Notes: a model not told the origin generated them from the letters alone. A DNA stretch of 55,275 bases from an uncultured Oceanospirillaceae bacterium (GCA_937136055.1 CAKZOD010000009.1:1-55275), one strand, 5' to 3'. Counted from the stretch's first letter, positions 9,691-21,049 are shown. Made by a program: numbers and translations.

Positions 9691-11454
9691 CTACTCAACA
9701 ATCAATCTTGCAATAGAATAAATGATATTCCTTTGGTTGTCGTTGACTTTTATAAGCATCGCATCAATCCTAAATTCCTCGCCATTAATGTCATGAACGA
9801 GTCTTTCGTGGTGAGAAAAACCCGTCTTATTACATTTGGCTAATGCATCAAGATACATCTGCGCAGAATCTTCACCATCAGGCTGACACTCAGGTGCCAA
9901 ACGACCAGGGGCCATGTTTTTAAGCGCCTCTCGCGATTCAATCTTGAACATTTTAAGTAAAGCATCATTACAATCATTAAACTGCCCATCAATCATTACA
10001 GATAAACCATCTGATGAGTTTTTATATATTTCAGAAAAAAGATGCTTCTGCTCTATTAGTTGTTGGGAAGTGCTATCAATTGAATCCTGTAACTTATCAT
10101 GTTGCTTTAAAATAGATAGCTGCATAAGTTTGAAGCTATCAACTAGACTCTTGATTTCGTTAGACGCTACAATTTTAATTTCTTTATCATAATCACCGTT
10201 TGCAATAAGTTTCGTAGTGTCTGTGAGCTGAGCTATCGGCTCTAATATTTTTGAAACTATCCAAGATATAACAACTACAATAAGAACAAGTAAGACAAGA
10301 TAAAGAGTCACAGAATTAATCATCAGATCATTGATGATCCACTCCAATTCCTGATTGAGTTCATTTGGCATTGACAGCATCTCTTCTTTTGCCAATACGG
10401 TCACATAATACCAATTTAGCTTATCGATTTTGGTAATAGTGAAATGTACTTTTCTACCATCAACGGCAATACTATGAAAACCTTCTGGATTATCTAAACT
10501 CTTCAGGCCTTGAAGAAGGTCTGGGTTAAGTGCTCTTTTATGTACAACATTGTTTTTAGGTAAACTTTTATTAAGCTCCGCACTTTCTTCAATCTGAGCC
10601 TCATTCAGAGATACAAACAAATTACTTGCTCGTTTCTCACTGAAAATGGCGGGCCGGAATTCACTATCAACAATGAAAGACTCATTATTAGTATTTCGCA
10701 AAATAAAGTTTTTCAAAATTTTTTCAATAGTGATATCAATCCCTACTACACCGACAAATTTATCATTGGCATATACCGGCGCCAAGGCCGTTATCATATT
10801 CCCATTACCTGCCTCGTCATCGTATAGAGGCGTCCATAGTGTTTTTCGTTGAGGGTTTTTATCAGGCAGTAAATTATTATAAATATCAAAAGCGTAAATA
10901 TCGTTATCCGGAGCCATAACATCTACTAAGCTAACACCAGGGAAATAGCGATAGTAACCAGACACACCGTTAAAATACATCGCTGCTATGTTTTCGTTTG
11001 CATCCTGTATATTCTCAAAATCATTATCTAACATGGCACTGATTGAGATGCTCTCTAACACTTCATCATTTACTTCTTGCTGTATAAAACTCAATAGCGT
11101 TGATGTATCGCCTGGTTTACTAACAAGTTGATTATTTTCTTGGTGGATCAACCGCTGATCTATGTCCCAATTCGTTTTATAATTATACAGTTCAGTATTT
11201 TCAAAATATCCCTGGGCAGCTTGCTGCAAGGATACTAAGCTAGATTCAGCATGATGAAATATATCGGTCAGTAAGGTGATCTGATATTCAGATTGTTTTT
11301 CGCTACTCAATGAGATTTGTTTCATCAAAGCCGATAAGCTGGCATCTTGGATAAGTTCTTTTGATTTGTTGATAGACGCCAGCCCTAAATAGGCCCCTAT
11401 CATGACTGAAGCTAATAATACTAAAACAAACGCTGATATAATTTTTACTTTCAT
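9691..11454 (-). CDS. membrane sensor protein: dCache-HAMP-PAS, no output domain
   Basis: A 587-residue sensor. TM1 lies near residues 5-27. A large periplasmic dCache_1-type domain (about 30-360) carries FVGVVGIDITIEKIL and the late KLNWYYVTVLAKEEML. TM2 is near 375-400. A HAMP domain follows (ILEPIAQLTDTTKLIANGDYD), then a short coiled coil and one PAS domain that ends the protein in IIYSIARLIVE. In relatives this point leads into GGDEF, histidine kinase or methyl-accepting modules; none is present here. A GGDEF or kinase module in another frame downstream is also not visible. The upstream ATG at 11460 abuts the AAGGGA at 11461-11466, while the ATG at 11454 has ideal 6-nt spacing, so I use the latter. 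Signal unknown. Confidence 0.85.
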   Translation of the reverse strand: MKVKIISAFVLVLLASVMIGAYLGLASINKSKELIQDASLSALMKQISLSSEKQSEYQITLLTDIFHHAESSLVSLQQAAQGYFENTELYNYKTNWDIDQRLIHQENNQLVSKPGDTSTLLSFIQQEVNDEVLESISISAMLDNDFENIQDANENIAAMYFNGVSGYYRYFPGVSLVDVMAPDNDIYAFDIYNNLLPDKNPQRKTLWTPLYDDEAGNGNMITALAPVYANDKFVGVVGIDITIEKILKNFILRNTNNESFIVDSEFRPAIFSEKRASNLFVSLNEAQIEESAELNKSLPKNNVVHKRALNPDLLQGLKSLDNPEGFHSIAVDGRKVHFTITKIDKLNWYYVTVLAKEEMLSMPNELNQELEWIINDLMINSVTLYLVLLVLIVVVISWIVSKILEPIAQLTDTTKLIANGDYDKEIKIVASNEIKSLVDSFKLMQLSILKQHDKLQDSIDSTSQQLIEQKHLFSEIYKNSSDGLSVMIDGQFNDCNDALLKMFKIESREALKNMAPGRLAPECQPDGEDSAQMYLDALAKCNKTGFSHHERLVHDINGEEFRIDAMLIKVNDNQRNIIYSIARLIVE

Positions 11455-11984
11455 ACCCATTCCCTTGAGCTAGTGGTATTTGATAAAGGTCTACTATGCC
11501 TTGATCCAACCAGGTAAAACGCTTACCAGATGTTTAAGGATATCGATCACTCCAAGTTACTTGTCTTGTTTATTAATATTTCTTTAATACAGACCAAACA
11601 AAGTAAGCGTATTGCCATGACCATTAGGCAGATGCGTGTCTTGCAGTGAAAACCAAATAAACATCTGAAAAAACAACAGCTAAAGCATCTTGTTTATAGT
11701 ACATTAAGCTAGAAAGATAAACTACTGATGCCCATTATTTACACAAATTATATCTTTCAGCGTCCTCAAGAAAGTTTATATGAAAAGTAAATTGAAATTG
11801 ACGCCTTCAGTGTAGTCTCGAAAAGTCAAAGCAACAAACTAGGCACTCTTAAACGACTTTCTTCTACACCTCGAAAGGCTACATAGTGATTATTAGAGAT
11901 GAAACCAACACATTAAGAGTGTAGTCAGGAAATTTTATTTGAGGAGGGAAAGTCTAGAGAGTGAAATACGAAAACGTCAGATAC

Positions 11985-12006
11985 AAAAAACCCTGCAAGA
12001 GCAGGG
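11985..12006 (-). terminator. intrinsic terminator of the pnp operon
   Basis: On the minus strand GCAGGG/CCCTGC pair around a TCTT-type loop and run straight into six Ts (11985-11990). This is a standard Rho-independent terminator about 60 bp after the pnp stop. Confidence 0.9.
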
Positions 12007-12015
12007 CTTTGAATG

Positions 12016-12041
12016 AAGCTTTAGTGTAAAAACTAAAGCTT
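12016..12041 (-). terminator. extra 10-bp hairpin after pnp
   Basis: AAGCTTTAGT (12016-12025) and ACTAAAGCTT (12032-12041) form a perfect stem between the pnp stop codon and the intrinsic terminator. It may protect the 3' end or help termination; it has no T-run of its own. Confidence 0.5.
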
Positions 12042-12067
12042 TAGTAGCAACTTAAGATACTAAGATA

Positions 12068-14155
12068 TTAATCTTCAGCCAAATCTTTCATAGATAGCTT
12101 GATACGTCCACGAACGTCAACATCAAGTACTTTCACTTTAACGATTTGGTCCATTTGAATGTAGTCAGTTACTTTCTCAACACGCTTGTTATCGATTTGA
12201 GAAATGTGAACCAAGCCATCTTTTCCTGGCAAGATGTTAACAAAAGCACCGAACTCTTCTAGGCGTACAACTTTACCTTCGTAGATCTTACCGATTTCAG
12301 CTTCTGCTGTAATACCTAGTACGATATCTGTCGCTTTCTTCGCAGCAGCTTTATCTTCTGCGTAGATACGAACAGTGCCGTCGTCATCAAGATCGATCAT
12401 CGCGCCTGTTTCTTCAGTGATAGAACGGATAGTTGCGCCGCCTTTACCGATAACGTCACGAATCTTCTCAGGGTTGATTTTGATAACAGTCATTGCAGGT
12501 GCATTATCCGGTAATTCAGGACGTGCATAACCAATCACTTTAGCCATTTCTTTCAAGATATGTACACGAGCGTGGAAAGCTTGCTCAAGAGCGATATCCA
12601 TGATTTCTTCAGTGATACCAGTGATCTTGATATCCATCTGTAGCGCTGTGACACCGTGCTCAGTACCCGCTACTTTAAAGTCCATATCACCTAAGTGATC
12701 TTCATCACCTAAGATATCTGTTAGTACAGCGAACTTTTCGCCTTCTTTAACAAGCCCCATCGCGATACCTGCGATTGGCGCTTTGATTGGAACACCTGCG
12801 TCCATCATAGATAGTGATGCACCACAAACAGAAGCCATTGAGCTTGAACCGTTAGATTCAGTGATTTCCGATACGATACGGATCGTGTACGGGAACTCTT
12901 CTTGTGAAGGAAGCATTGCAGCAACAGAGCGGCGTGCTAAACGACCGTGACCAATTTCACGACGACCAGTAGCACCCATACGACCAGCTTCACCTACTGA
13001 GTAAGGAGGGAAGTTGTAGTGCAACATGAACGGATCTTTACGCTCGCCTTCAATCGCATCGATTAACTGCTGATCACGTGAAGTACCTAGTGTACAAGTC
13101 GCGATTGCTTGAGTTTCACCACGTGTGAACAATGCAGAACCGTGTGTACCTTTTAATACATCAACTTCAACATCGATAGCACGAACAGTTTTAGTATCAC
13201 GACCATCAATACGTGGCTCGCCATTCACGATGCGCTGACGAACAGTTGATTTCTCAATAGAGCTAACAACACCTGAAACTTCTTTAGCACTTGCCTGACC
13301 TTCTTCACCAGAAAGAGCAGCAACTGCTTGATCACGCAACTCGTTAAGCATCGCTTGACGCTGCATTTTATCAGCTGTTTGGTAAGCGGTAGCAATACCA
13401 GCACCCACTAGATCAGTTACTTGAGCAACAAGCGCTTCATTAACTGCAGCTGGAGACCAATCCCAAGTTTCTTTGCCCGCTTCTGCTTTTAATTCAGCAA
13501 CGGCATCGATAACGCACTGGAATTCAGCGTGAGCAAATAAAACAGCACCTAGCATTTCGTCTTCGCTTAACTCTTGCGCTTCAGATTCAACCATTAGTAC
13601 TGCATCTTTAGTACCCGCTACAACCATATCTAGCTCAGAAGCAGCTAACTGTTCGTAAGTTGGGTTTAAGATATAACCTTCATCTTCTGTAAAGCCAACA
13701 CGTGCACAGCCGATAGGGCCTTGGAATGGGATACCAGAAATAGAAAGCGCAGCAGATACACCGATCATTGCAGCGATATCTGGATCGTTTACTTTATCCG
13801 CTGACATTACAGTACAAATAACTTGAACTTCGTTCATGAATCCTTTTGGAAACAATGGACGAATCGGACGGTCAATTAAGCGAGAAGTAAGAGTCTCTTT
13901 CTCTGATGGACGCGCTTCACGCTTGAAGAATCCACCAGGGATTTTACCCACTGAGTAATACTTTTCTTGATAGTGTACAGATAGCGGGAAAAAATCTTGC
14001 CCTTCACGTGCTGATTTTGCACCAACAACAGTACAAAGAACTTGTACGCCTTCCATTGTAACTAATACTGCACCTGTCGCTTGACGCGCAACACGGCCAG
14101 TTTCTAAAGTGACTTCTTTGCCACCAAAAATAAACTTTTTAGTAATCGCTTCCAC
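12068..14155 (-). CDS. pnp: polyribonucleotide nucleotidyltransferase (PNPase)
   Basis: PNPase degrades RNA 3' to 5' phosphorolytically and is part of the RNA degradosome. The 695-residue product has two RNase PH domains (about 10-145 and 310-540), the second with the catalytic-region segment [23 protein letters not shown] domain follows ([20 protein letters not shown]), then a C-terminal S1 domain (about 620-690). Translation starts at GTG 14155, 7-8 nt after a GAGGAT site; no ATG is available near the conserved N-terminus. It lies downstream of rpsO, as in Escherichia coli, with a terminator hairpin in between. Known relatives are autoregulated through the leader; a matching RNase III stem was not identified here. 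Confidence 0.98.
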   Translation of the reverse strand: MEAITKKFIFGGKEVTLETGRVARQATGAVLVTMEGVQVLCTVVGAKSAREGQDFFPLSVHYQEKYYSVGKIPGGFFKREARPSEKETLTSRLIDRPIRPLFPKGFMNEVQVICTVMSADKVNDPDIAAMIGVSAALSISGIPFQGPIGCARVGFTEDEGYILNPTYEQLAASELDMVVAGTKDAVLMVESEAQELSEDEMLGAVLFAHAEFQCVIDAVAELKAEAGKETWDWSPAAVNEALVAQVTDLVGAGIATAYQTADKMQRQAMLNELRDQAVAALSGEEGQASAKEVSGVVSSIEKSTVRQRIVNGEPRIDGRDTKTVRAIDVEVDVLKGTHGSALFTRGETQAIATCTLGTSRDQQLIDAIEGERKDPFMLHYNFPPYSVGEAGRMGATGRREIGHGRLARRSVAAMLPSQEEFPYTIRIVSEITESNGSSSMASVCGASLSMMDAGVPIKAPIAGIAMGLVKEGEKFAVLTDILGDEDHLGDMDFKVAGTEHGVTALQMDIKITGITEEIMDIALEQAFHARVHILKEMAKVIGYARPELPDNAPAMTVIKINPEKIRDVIGKGGATIRSITEETGAMIDLDDDGTVRIYAEDKAAAKKATDIVLGITAEAEIGKIYEGKVVRLEEFGAFVNILPGKDGLVHISQIDNKRVEKVTDYIQMDQIVKVKVLDVDVRGRIKLSMKDLAED

Positions 14156-14339
14156 GATATATCCTCTTTTTAAATAAATAATATGTCGAGGAGGAATCAG
14201 AAAGTATATTTGGTTTGCCGGTACTCGTTTATTCTCTAACTAAGAAACTCTCAGCTAAAAGATAAATGAGTACAGGCTACAATTTACTTCTGCTTGCTCT
14301 CCATCGATTTAGTAAAAAACACAAGCCTTAAAACGAAGA

Positions 14340-14359
14340 GGGCCGTGCAAGCACGGCCC
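14340..14359 (-). terminator. rpsO terminator / rpsO-pnp intercistronic hairpin
   Basis: GGGCCGTGC and GCACGGCCC form a perfect 9-bp stem with a 2-nt loop just after rpsO. A CT-rich stretch follows rather than a clean T-run. It matches in position the E. coli t1 attenuator between rpsO and pnp. Confidence 0.75.
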
Positions 14360-14371
14360 CAGAACACTGTC

Positions 14372-14641
14372 TTAACGACGTAGTCCTAAACGCTTGATCA
14401 AGTCTAGGTAGCTATCTACCTTAGTCTTCTTCAAGTAATCAAGTAATTTACGACGCTGGTTAACCATACGGATAAGACCGCGACGTGAATGGTGATCATG
14501 AATGTGAGACTTGAAATGTCCTTGTAGAGCTAGGATGTTAGCAGTTAAAAGTGCAACTTGAACTTCAGAAGAACCAGTATCACCTTCACCACGACCGTAG
14601 TCTGCAACGATTTGCGCTTTCTCAGCAGCTGATAGTGCCAT
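14372..14641 (-). CDS. rpsO: 30S ribosomal protein S15
   Basis: S15 binds 16S rRNA at the central three-way junction early in 30S assembly. The 89-residue length is exact for the family. Conserved segments [24 protein letters not shown] and the end [12 protein letters not shown] are all present. ATG 14641 is the family start. It is part of the rimP-nusA-infB-rbfA-truB-rpsO-pnp block, with a 190-bp gap before it that may hold a separate promoter. Confidence 0.99.
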   Translation of the reverse strand: MALSAAEKAQIVADYGRGEGDTGSSEVQVALLTANILALQGHFKSHIHDHHSRRGLIRMVNQRRKLLDYLKKTKVDSYLDLIKRLGLRR

Positions 14642-14834
14642 TTTTTTTACTCCAATTAATATGCAGATAATTAATCTAATTCACTGAATTATCTTATTAA
14701 TTACCTTGTTAAGGTCACGAGCTACCAAGCATATTTTTAGTACCTCGCCAAATACCGGCGCTATTCTATCACCGCCCGCATAGCTTTGCTAACATAATCG
14801 CAATAGCTCAAGTATTAACGATTGATTAGCATAC

Positions 14835-15785
14835 CTAAGCAGTAGTGTTTAATAAGCGCTTAGAGCGTAGTGTATTGTTATCGTCTACCACACCAATTCC
14901 GATAAATTGGTCGTCACTTTGTACATGCAAACGATATAAATCTTCAGGTTGCTCTATCGTAATTGGCTTACCTTGAAACATTTGCTCTTTTTGCTTATCA
15001 GTTAACGATAACTTTGGCAGATGCTCAACAGGGGAATAACTTGGAATAAGCAAAGTATCAAGTGTCTTGTAGCGCACTTCATCCGGTTCGTTTTCCAAAT
15101 TAGTCAATAGCGCTTCAAACTGCTCCATTGAGATCATACTTTCAGCTTTATAAGGACCAGATTCTAATCGGCGCAACACTTTAACATGTCCGCCACACCC
15201 CAACAGCATGCCGAGATCTTCAGCTATCGAACGGATATAAGTACCTTTTGAGCAACGCACATCTAGATCAAATTCGTTTTCTTCAGGGCGAAATGCTAAT
15301 AACTCAATTTTATGGATAGTCACTTGGCGCGGTTTTACTTCTACCTTTTCCCCTTTCCTAGCTAACTTATAAAGCGGCTGGCCATTGTGCTTTAACGCTG
15401 AAAACATAGAGGGAACTTGTTCGATCAACCCAGTAAAATGCTCAACCAATAACTTAGCGATAAGGGCTTCATTAATATCACTAGAAACAGGCTTTTGTTC
15501 AACTATTTCACCATCAGCATCCGATGAATCTGTTCTAATACCAAGTTTGACGGTAGTTTGGTAACGCTTATCTGCATCTAACAAGAACTGTGAGAATTTT
15601 GTTGCCTCACCAAATGTGAGTGGCAGCATACCTGTTGCCAATGGATCTAAGGCGCCTGTATGGCCTGCCTTTGCGGCACCAAAACTTCTTTTTATGCGCT
15701 GTAATACATAATTTGAGCTTGAGCCTGGAGGTTTATCTAATAAAAAAACGCCGTCAATTGGACGGCCTTTATGTCTTCTTCCCAT
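14835..15785 (-). CDS. truB: tRNA pseudouridine(55) synthase TruB
   Basis: TruB makes pseudouridine 55 in the T-loop of tRNAs. The catalytic motif is GHTGALDPLATGMLP, with Asp47 as nucleophile. The thumb-loop and GTYIRSIAEDLG motifs follow, then a C-terminal PUA-like region. At 316 residues it is normal. The ATG at 15785 comes 11 bp after the rbfA stop, so the two genes are translationally close. Confidence 0.98.
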   Translation of the reverse strand: MGRRHKGRPIDGVFLLDKPPGSSSNYVLQRIKRSFGAAKAGHTGALDPLATGMLPLTFGEATKFSQFLLDADKRYQTTVKLGIRTDSSDADGEIVEQKPVSSDINEALIAKLLVEHFTGLIEQVPSMFSALKHNGQPLYKLARKGEKVEVKPRQVTIHKIELLAFRPEENEFDLDVRCSKGTYIRSIAEDLGMLLGCGGHVKVLRRLESGPYKAESMISMEQFEALLTNLENEPDEVRYKTLDTLLIPSYSPVEHLPKLSLTDKQKEQMFQGKPITIEQPEDLYRLHVQSDDQFIGIGVVDDNNTLRSKRLLNTTA

Positions 15786-15796
15786 GCTATTCCTAC

Positions 15797-16216
15797 TTAA
15801 GAGACAGGCTCGTCATTCTCGCCTGAACCTTCTTCAGCTTCTTTTTTCTTAGCTTCACGTACTGTTTGCTCAATCAAGCTGTGTAATCTGCGACCGCGAT
15901 CGATGCTCGCATCAAAATGGAATCTCAGCTTAGGCACAGTACGCAGCTGCATTTGCTGTGCAAGCTCTGTGCGCAGATAACCCGCAGCCTCTTTTAGTAC
16001 TTCACTTGCAGCACTAATTGCATCATCTTCATTTTGTTCACCGAACGGCATCACTGTAAAGTACACTTCGGCATACCCTAAATCACGAGCTACCTTAACA
16101 AAACTAATTGTTACCATGCCCATGCGAGGATCTTTAATATCACGTTGTATTAACTGTGCTAAATCTCTTTGGATTTGCTCAGCAATACGCTGTGTACGGC
16201 TATATTCTTTTGCCAT
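15797..16216 (-). CDS. rbfA: ribosome-binding factor A
   Basis: RbfA is a KH-fold 30S maturation factor that acts on helix 1 of 16S rRNA and matters for cold growth. The 139-residue form starts at ATG 16216 (MAKEYSRTQRIAEQIQRDLA), which is the conserved N-terminus. The frame extends upstream only to a TTG that falls in the intercistronic hairpin. Internal markers are IKDPRMGMVTISFVKV and the late LRFHFDASIDRG. The C-terminus is short, acidic and low-complexity. Confidence 0.97.
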   Translation of the reverse strand: MAKEYSRTQRIAEQIQRDLAQLIQRDIKDPRMGMVTISFVKVARDLGYAEVYFTVMPFGEQNEDDAISAASEVLKEAAGYLRTELAQQMQLRTVPKLRFHFDASIDRGRRLHSLIEQTVREAKKKEAEEGSGENDEPVS

Positions 16217-16240
16217 TAGATCTTTCTTACCTATATTAGA

Positions 16241-16261
16241 AGGCCGCAACGAGTGCGGCCT
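16241..16261 (-). terminator. intercistronic hairpin between infB and rbfA
   Basis: AGGCCGCA (16241-16248) and TGCGGCCT (16254-16261) form a perfect 8-bp GC-rich stem with a 5-nt loop. No T-run follows. On the minus strand the decamer CTAATATAGG lies on both sides of the hairpin as a direct repeat. It may be an RNA-processing or partial attenuation site inside the operon. Confidence 0.5.
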
Positions 16262-16289
16262 ATATTAGCTAAACTATAATTATTTAAAA

Positions 16290-18950
16290 TTAATCAATAG
16301 TTCTAGCAATTTCGACTGTATCAAATACTTCGATCTGATCGCCGACTTTTACATCGTTGTAGTTCTTAACACCAATACCACATTCCATGCCTTGGCGAAC
16401 TTCAGAAACAACATCTTTAAAGCGACGTAGTGATTCTAGCTCACCTTCATAGATAACAACGTTATCACGAAGAACACGGATTTTCTTATTACGGAATACA
16501 GAACCTTCAGTAACCATACAACCAGCAACTAGGCCAATCTTAGGCGAACGGAACACATCACGTACTTGAGCAATACCGACGATTTCTTCACGGAACTCAG
16601 GAGACAGAAGACCACTCATCGCCTGCTTAACATCATCGATGATGTTATAGATGATGCTGTAGTAACGTAATTGAATCCCTTCACGATCAACGATAGCTTT
16701 TGCTTGTACATCTGCACGTACGTTAAAGCCAACCATTAATGCAGAAGACGCCAATGCTAAGTTAGCATCTGTTTCAGCGATTCCACCAACACCTGAAGAT
16801 ACAATTACAACTTTAACTTCTTCGGTTGATAGATCTTCTAGTGCTGCTGTTAATGCTTCTAGTGAACCGCGTACATCTGTTTTAAGAACGATGTTCAATG
16901 TCGCTACGTCACCTGATTCCATGTTAGCAAACAGGTTCTCAAGCTTAGATGCTTGTTGACGAGCCAATTTAACTTCACGGTATTTACCTTGGCGGAACAA
17001 AGCAACTTCACGTGCTTTCTTATCGTTGCTAACAACGGTAAATTCAGCACCAGCTTCTGGTGTACCATCAAGACCGATGATTTCAACGGGAACCGAAGGT
17101 CCTGCAACGGTTGCTGCACGGCCATCTTCATCCATCATCGCACGAACACGTCCATAGTGAAGACCAGCAAGAACGATATCGCCTTTATTTAACGTACCAG
17201 ATTGAACAAGCACAGTCGCAACAGGACCACGTCCTTTTTCAAGGCGTGATTCAATAACAACACCTTGCGCTTGACCTGATTCTACAGATGTTAGCTCTAA
17301 TAGCTCTGCTTGTAGAGATACAGCTTCTAATAGCTGATCAATACCTTGACCAGTTTTAGCAGATACTTTAATGAACTGTACATCACCACCCCATTCTTCT
17401 GGGATAACATCAAGCGCGGCCAATTCATTCATTACGCGTTCAGGATCAGCTTGTTCTTTATCAATCTTGTTAACAGCAATAACTAGAGGAACACCTGCAG
17501 CTTTTGCATGTTGAACAGCTTCTTTTGTCTGTGGCATAACACCGTCGTCTGCTGCAACAGCAAGAACAACGATATCTGTCAACTGTGCACCACGTGCACG
17601 CATTGCGGTAAATGCCGCGTGACCCGGTGTATCTAAGAAAGTGATAATACCTTTAGAGGTTTCAACACGGTAGGCACCAATGTGCTGTGTAATACCACCT
17701 GACTCAGCAGAGGCTACACGTGATGAACGAATGTTATCAAGTAATGATGTTTTACCATGGTCAACGTGACCCATAACCGTAACAACAGGTGCACGACTAA
17801 TAGAATCACCTTCTGTGATAACAGAATCTAACAACGCTTCTTCGATCGCGTTATCAGCCATTGGCTTAGCAATATGTCCCATTTCCTCTACTACTAAGAT
17901 AGCAGTGTCTTGGTCAATTACTTGGTTGATGGTTGCCATAGCACCCATCTTGAACATTACTTTAATAACCTCTGCAGCTTTAACAGACATTTTCTTAGCA
18001 AGTTCAGCAACAATAATACTTTCAGGTACAGCTACTTCATGAACACGTGCCGCTTGTGGCTCTGTAAATCCATGTTGGTTAGGGCTGCCTGAACTCAATA
18101 CCGTTGGCTTAGCTTTCGCGTTGCGTGATATTTTACCACGACGACCGCGCTTATCCGCTTTACCAGATCCTGCAGTTTTTGCTTTAGTACCACGTGCAGG
18201 TTTCTTCTCTTCACGTGCTGGCTTTTTATGAGTCGGCGCTTGCTTAGGTGTCGCTTGTGCAATCGCATCTGCTCTGCGCTGCTCTTCAGCATCTTCTTTT
18301 GCAATACGTGCAGCTTCTTCTTCCGCTTTACGCTGTGCTTCAGCTTCTGCTGCAAGGCGCTCATCTTCATGAGCTGCATGCTGTTTAGCAGCTTCTTCAG
18401 CTGCGATCTGTGCTTCACGCTCAGCCGCTAAACGCTCTTGCTCACGACGCTTATCTTCTGCAATTTCAGCCGCATCTTTAACTTCTTCAACAACAGGCAC
18501 CTTAGGTGCAGCGGTTGGAATTTTTGGCGTTTCAATTACTTTAGCTGGCGCTGCTTCAACTGCTGTTTCAGGCGTTGCTTCAACAGCAACACTTTCAACT
18601 ACAGGCTCAACAACTTCTTCCGTCGCCTCTGCTTCAACTTCTGTACGCTTAACGTAAGTGCGCGTTTTACGCACTTCAACATTAACGGTTTTACGACCTG
18701 AGCCGCCCGTTGTTTTAAGTTGAGTCGTCGATTTACGCTTTAAGCTGATTTTTTTAGGCTGATCAACTTCACCTTCACCCTCTTCACCATGTGCACGCTT
18801 TAAATGTGCAAGTAGTGTTTGGCGCTCTGAATCTGTGACTGTTGAATCTTGCTTTTTACCATCTATTCCCGCTTCTGCCATTTGAGTGATCAGGCGTTCT
18901 GGGGATACACCGATTACATCGGCTAATTCTGTAACTATTACTTCTGACAT
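16290..18950 (-). CDS. infB: translation initiation factor IF-2
   Basis: IF-2 is the GTPase that brings fMet-tRNA to the 30S subunit and drives subunit joining. The product has 886 residues. It has an IF2_N module at the extreme N-terminus and another near 310-360. Between them lies a long charged linker rich in Ala/Glu/Lys (about 95-300). The G domain starts near 390 with [12 protein letters not shown], followed by DTPGHAAF and NKIDK, and domains II-IV follow. ATG 18950 is the family start. An internal alternative start (IF2-beta form) is possible in relatives but was not resolved here. It lies 19 bp downstream of nusA. Confidence 0.98.
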   Translation of the reverse strand: MSEVIVTELADVIGVSPERLITQMAEAGIDGKKQDSTVTDSERQTLLAHLKRAHGEEGEGEVDQPKKISLKRKSTTQLKTTGGSGRKTVNVEVRKTRTYVKRTEVEAEATEEVVEPVVESVAVEATPETAVEAAPAKVIETPKIPTAAPKVPVVEEVKDAAEIAEDKRREQERLAAEREAQIAAEEAAKQHAAHEDERLAAEAEAQRKAEEEAARIAKEDAEEQRRADAIAQATPKQAPTHKKPAREEKKPARGTKAKTAGSGKADKRGRRGKISRNAKAKPTVLSSGSPNQHGFTEPQAARVHEVAVPESIIVAELAKKMSVKAAEVIKVMFKMGAMATINQVIDQDTAILVVEEMGHIAKPMADNAIEEALLDSVITEGDSISRAPVVTVMGHVDHGKTSLLDNIRSSRVASAESGGITQHIGAYRVETSKGIITFLDTPGHAAFTAMRARGAQLTDIVVLAVAADDGVMPQTKEAVQHAKAAGVPLVIAVNKIDKEQADPERVMNELAALDVIPEEWGGDVQFIKVSAKTGQGIDQLLEAVSLQAELLELTSVESGQAQGVVIESRLEKGRGPVATVLVQSGTLNKGDIVLAGLHYGRVRAMMDEDGRAATVAGPSVPVEIIGLDGTPEAGAEFTVVSNDKKAREVALFRQGKYREVKLARQQASKLENLFANMESGDVATLNIVLKTDVRGSLEALTAALEDLSTEEVKVVIVSSGVGGIAETDANLALASSALMVGFNVRADVQAKAIVDREGIQLRYYSIIYNIIDDVKQAMSGLLSPEFREEIVGIAQVRDVFRSPKIGLVAGCMVTEGSVFRNKKIRVLRDNVVIYEGELESLRRFKDVVSEVRQGMECGIGVKNYNDVKVGDQIEVFDTVEIARTID

Positions 18951-18969
18951 ATTTTACTCCTACCTCGGC

Positions 18970-20463
18970 TTACGCTTCATCCGCGAACCAAGGAGCGCGG
19001 GCTGTCATTATATGTTGAGCAGCTAGTTCTTCAGTCATACCTTCAATATCTAGTAGCTCTTCAACGGATTGTTCTGCAAGATCTTCCATTGTAATTACAC
19101 CTTGCGCTGCTAAAAGGTAAGCTAAGTGCTTATCCATACCATCCATTGTTAGCAAGTCTTCTGCTGGCTCTGCTTTTTCAAGTACTTCCTCGCTAGCAAG
19201 TGCCTGATTTAATAAAGCGTCTTTTGCTCTAGATCTAAGCTCTTCAACGATATCTTCATCAAAACCATCAATTTGAAGCATTTCATCAACAGGTACGTAA
19301 GCAACTTCTTCAAGTGTGCTGAAACCTTCTTCGACAAGCACTTCAGCTACATCTTCATCTACATCAAGAGCCTTGACGAAGCTTTCTACGATTCCGCCAA
19401 CTTCTGATTCTTGTTTCTTAGCCGCATCTTCTTCAGTCATTACGTTTAGCTCCCAACCTGTAAGTTCGGTTGCTAATCTAACGTTTTGACCGCCACGACC
19501 AATTGCCATTGCTAATGCTTCTTGTGCAACAGCAACATCCATAGAGTGCTTATCTTCTTCTACAACGATCGATACAACTTCAGCAGGAGACATAGCATTG
19601 ATGACTAATTGGGCAGGGTTATCGTCCCAAGTAATGATATCAACACGTTCACCGCCTAATTCATTAGAGACAGCTTGAACACGTGCGCCACGCATACCAA
19701 CACATGCACCTACAGGGTCAATGCGTCCGTCATTTGTTTTAACTGCTATTTTAGAGCGTGATCCAGGATCACGAGCAGCTGAGCGAATTTCAATTACTTG
19801 CTCAGATACTTCAGGAACTTCGATACTGAAAAGTTCGATCAACATGCGAGGGCTAGTACGTGACAAAATAAGTTGTGGCCCACGTCCTTCTGTACGAATT
19901 TCATGTAAGACAGAACGAACACGATCACCAATACGGAACACTTCACGTGGTAAAATGTTTTCTCTTGGCAGCAATGCTTCAGCGTTGTTGCCTAAGTCGA
20001 TAATAATATTATCGCGCGTTACTTTTTTAACCGTTGCAGAGATAAGCTCTCCTACTCTGTCACGGTATAATTCAACAACTTTAGCTCTTTCAGCTTCACG
20101 TACTTTTTGAACAATAACTTGCTTCGCTGTCTGCGCGGCAATACGTCCGAACTTAACAGACTCTACTTGCTCAACATGTACATCACCAACCTTAAGATCT
20201 ACATCAACTTCAGCAGCTTCTTGTGACGTCCACTCTGTGCCTAAAACCGCGACACCTTCATCGCCAACAACTGTCCAACGTCTAAACGTATCGTAATCAC
20301 CTGTAGTACGGTCAATCACTACATAAATATCGGATTCTTCATCTTCGTAGCGGCGCTTGGTTGCTGTTGCCAATGCCAATTCAATAGCTTCGAATATTAC
20401 TTCTTTCGCTACATCTTTCTCATTCGAAACTGCTTCTGCTACCAGCAAGATTTCTTTACTCAT
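18970..20463 (-). CDS. nusA: transcription termination/antitermination factor NusA
   Basis: NusA binds RNA polymerase and modulates pausing, termination and antitermination. The 497 residues comprise the polymerase-binding N-terminal domain (1-130) and an S1 domain near 135-200 ([19 protein letters not shown]). KH1/KH2 lie near 200-345, with [14 protein letters not shown] and [12 protein letters not shown]. Two C-terminal acidic helix-hairpin repeats characteristic of gammaproteobacterial NusA follow. ATG 20463 follows GCAGAG. It sits in the rimP-nusA-infB operon. Confidence 0.98.
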   Translation of the reverse strand: MSKEILLVAEAVSNEKDVAKEVIFEAIELALATATKRRYEDEESDIYVVIDRTTGDYDTFRRWTVVGDEGVAVLGTEWTSQEAAEVDVDLKVGDVHVEQVESVKFGRIAAQTAKQVIVQKVREAERAKVVELYRDRVGELISATVKKVTRDNIIIDLGNNAEALLPRENILPREVFRIGDRVRSVLHEIRTEGRGPQLILSRTSPRMLIELFSIEVPEVSEQVIEIRSAARDPGSRSKIAVKTNDGRIDPVGACVGMRGARVQAVSNELGGERVDIITWDDNPAQLVINAMSPAEVVSIVVEEDKHSMDVAVAQEALAMAIGRGGQNVRLATELTGWELNVMTEEDAAKKQESEVGGIVESFVKALDVDEDVAEVLVEEGFSTLEEVAYVPVDEMLQIDGFDEDIVEELRSRAKDALLNQALASEEVLEKAEPAEDLLTMDGMDKHLAYLLAAQGVITMEDLAEQSVEELLDIEGMTEELAAQHIMTARAPWFADEA

Positions 20464-20534
20464 ATCTCTGCCTCGCTATTAATTTCCTGCTGGTACCCAA
20501 GTACATTAGGAACCACATTAAATGATTTAAAATA

Positions 20535-20993
20535 TTATGAAAACTGTGGCTCAACTTGAGCCTTATCAATGTAATCAAGAGGTAATAAATATTCTTCGTT
20601 ATCAACCTCTAAAACAATTTCATCCCCTTCAACACCTTTGAGCAAGCCTTTAAAGTTTCTGCGACCATCAAATGGCATACGTAACTTTACTTTAACTTGG
20701 TGACCAGCATACTGTTGATAGTGTTCTAATTTAAATAACAATCTATCAAGGCCTGGAGATGAAACTTCTAGGTTATACATTCCAGATATAGTTTCTTCTA
20801 CATCTAAGATACCACTGGCTTGATGCGATAACAGAGCACAATCATCAACTGATACCCCGTCTTCTCTATCAATGTAAATTCGCAATACACTATCTTTACC
20901 TTGAGAAATAAACTCTATCCCCCAAAGCTCAAAACCCATTGACTGTGCAACCGGCTCTAGCATTTCTTGTAACTTATTTAACTTCGCAGACAC
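20535..20993 (-). CDS. rimP: ribosome maturation factor RimP
   Basis: RimP is needed for 30S subunit maturation. The 152 residues show the family pattern: [21 protein letters not shown], then [14 protein letters not shown] and [14 protein letters not shown]. Translation starts at GTG 20993, preceded by GAGGT with 6 nt spacing. It is the first gene of the nusA-infB operon, downstream of the tRNA genes and two terminators, so the operon needs a promoter between about 21000 and 21050 or readthrough. Confidence 0.97.
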   Translation of the reverse strand: MSAKLNKLQEMLEPVAQSMGFELWGIEFISQGKDSVLRIYIDREDGVSVDDCALLSHQASGILDVEETISGMYNLEVSSPGLDRLLFKLEHYQQYAGHQVKVKLRMPFDGRRNFKGLLKGVEGDEIVLEVDNEEYLLPLDYIDKAQVEPQFS

Positions 20994-21049
20994 TGTCTAC
21001 CTCATATTTTTTAGGCTTTTGCTCTTAAAAAACTTTCGCCTAGAACAAA

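Larger units (their letters stand above)
11455..12067. other. 600-bp gene-free region with the pnp terminator
   Basis: No supported gene. The right end holds the pnp terminator and a second hairpin. Further left the 9-mer AGTGTAGTC occurs twice (11809 and 11918), and CACTCTTAA/TTAAGAGTG form a distant inverted pair. The sensor gene promoter should lie near 11470-11600 on the minus strand. Nothing else stands out. Confidence 0.5.

Noticed and set aside
9621..9701. Extended N-terminus of RNase T2 from TTG 9701
   Set aside because: It would overlap the sensor gene and place 27 residues before a normal signal peptide.
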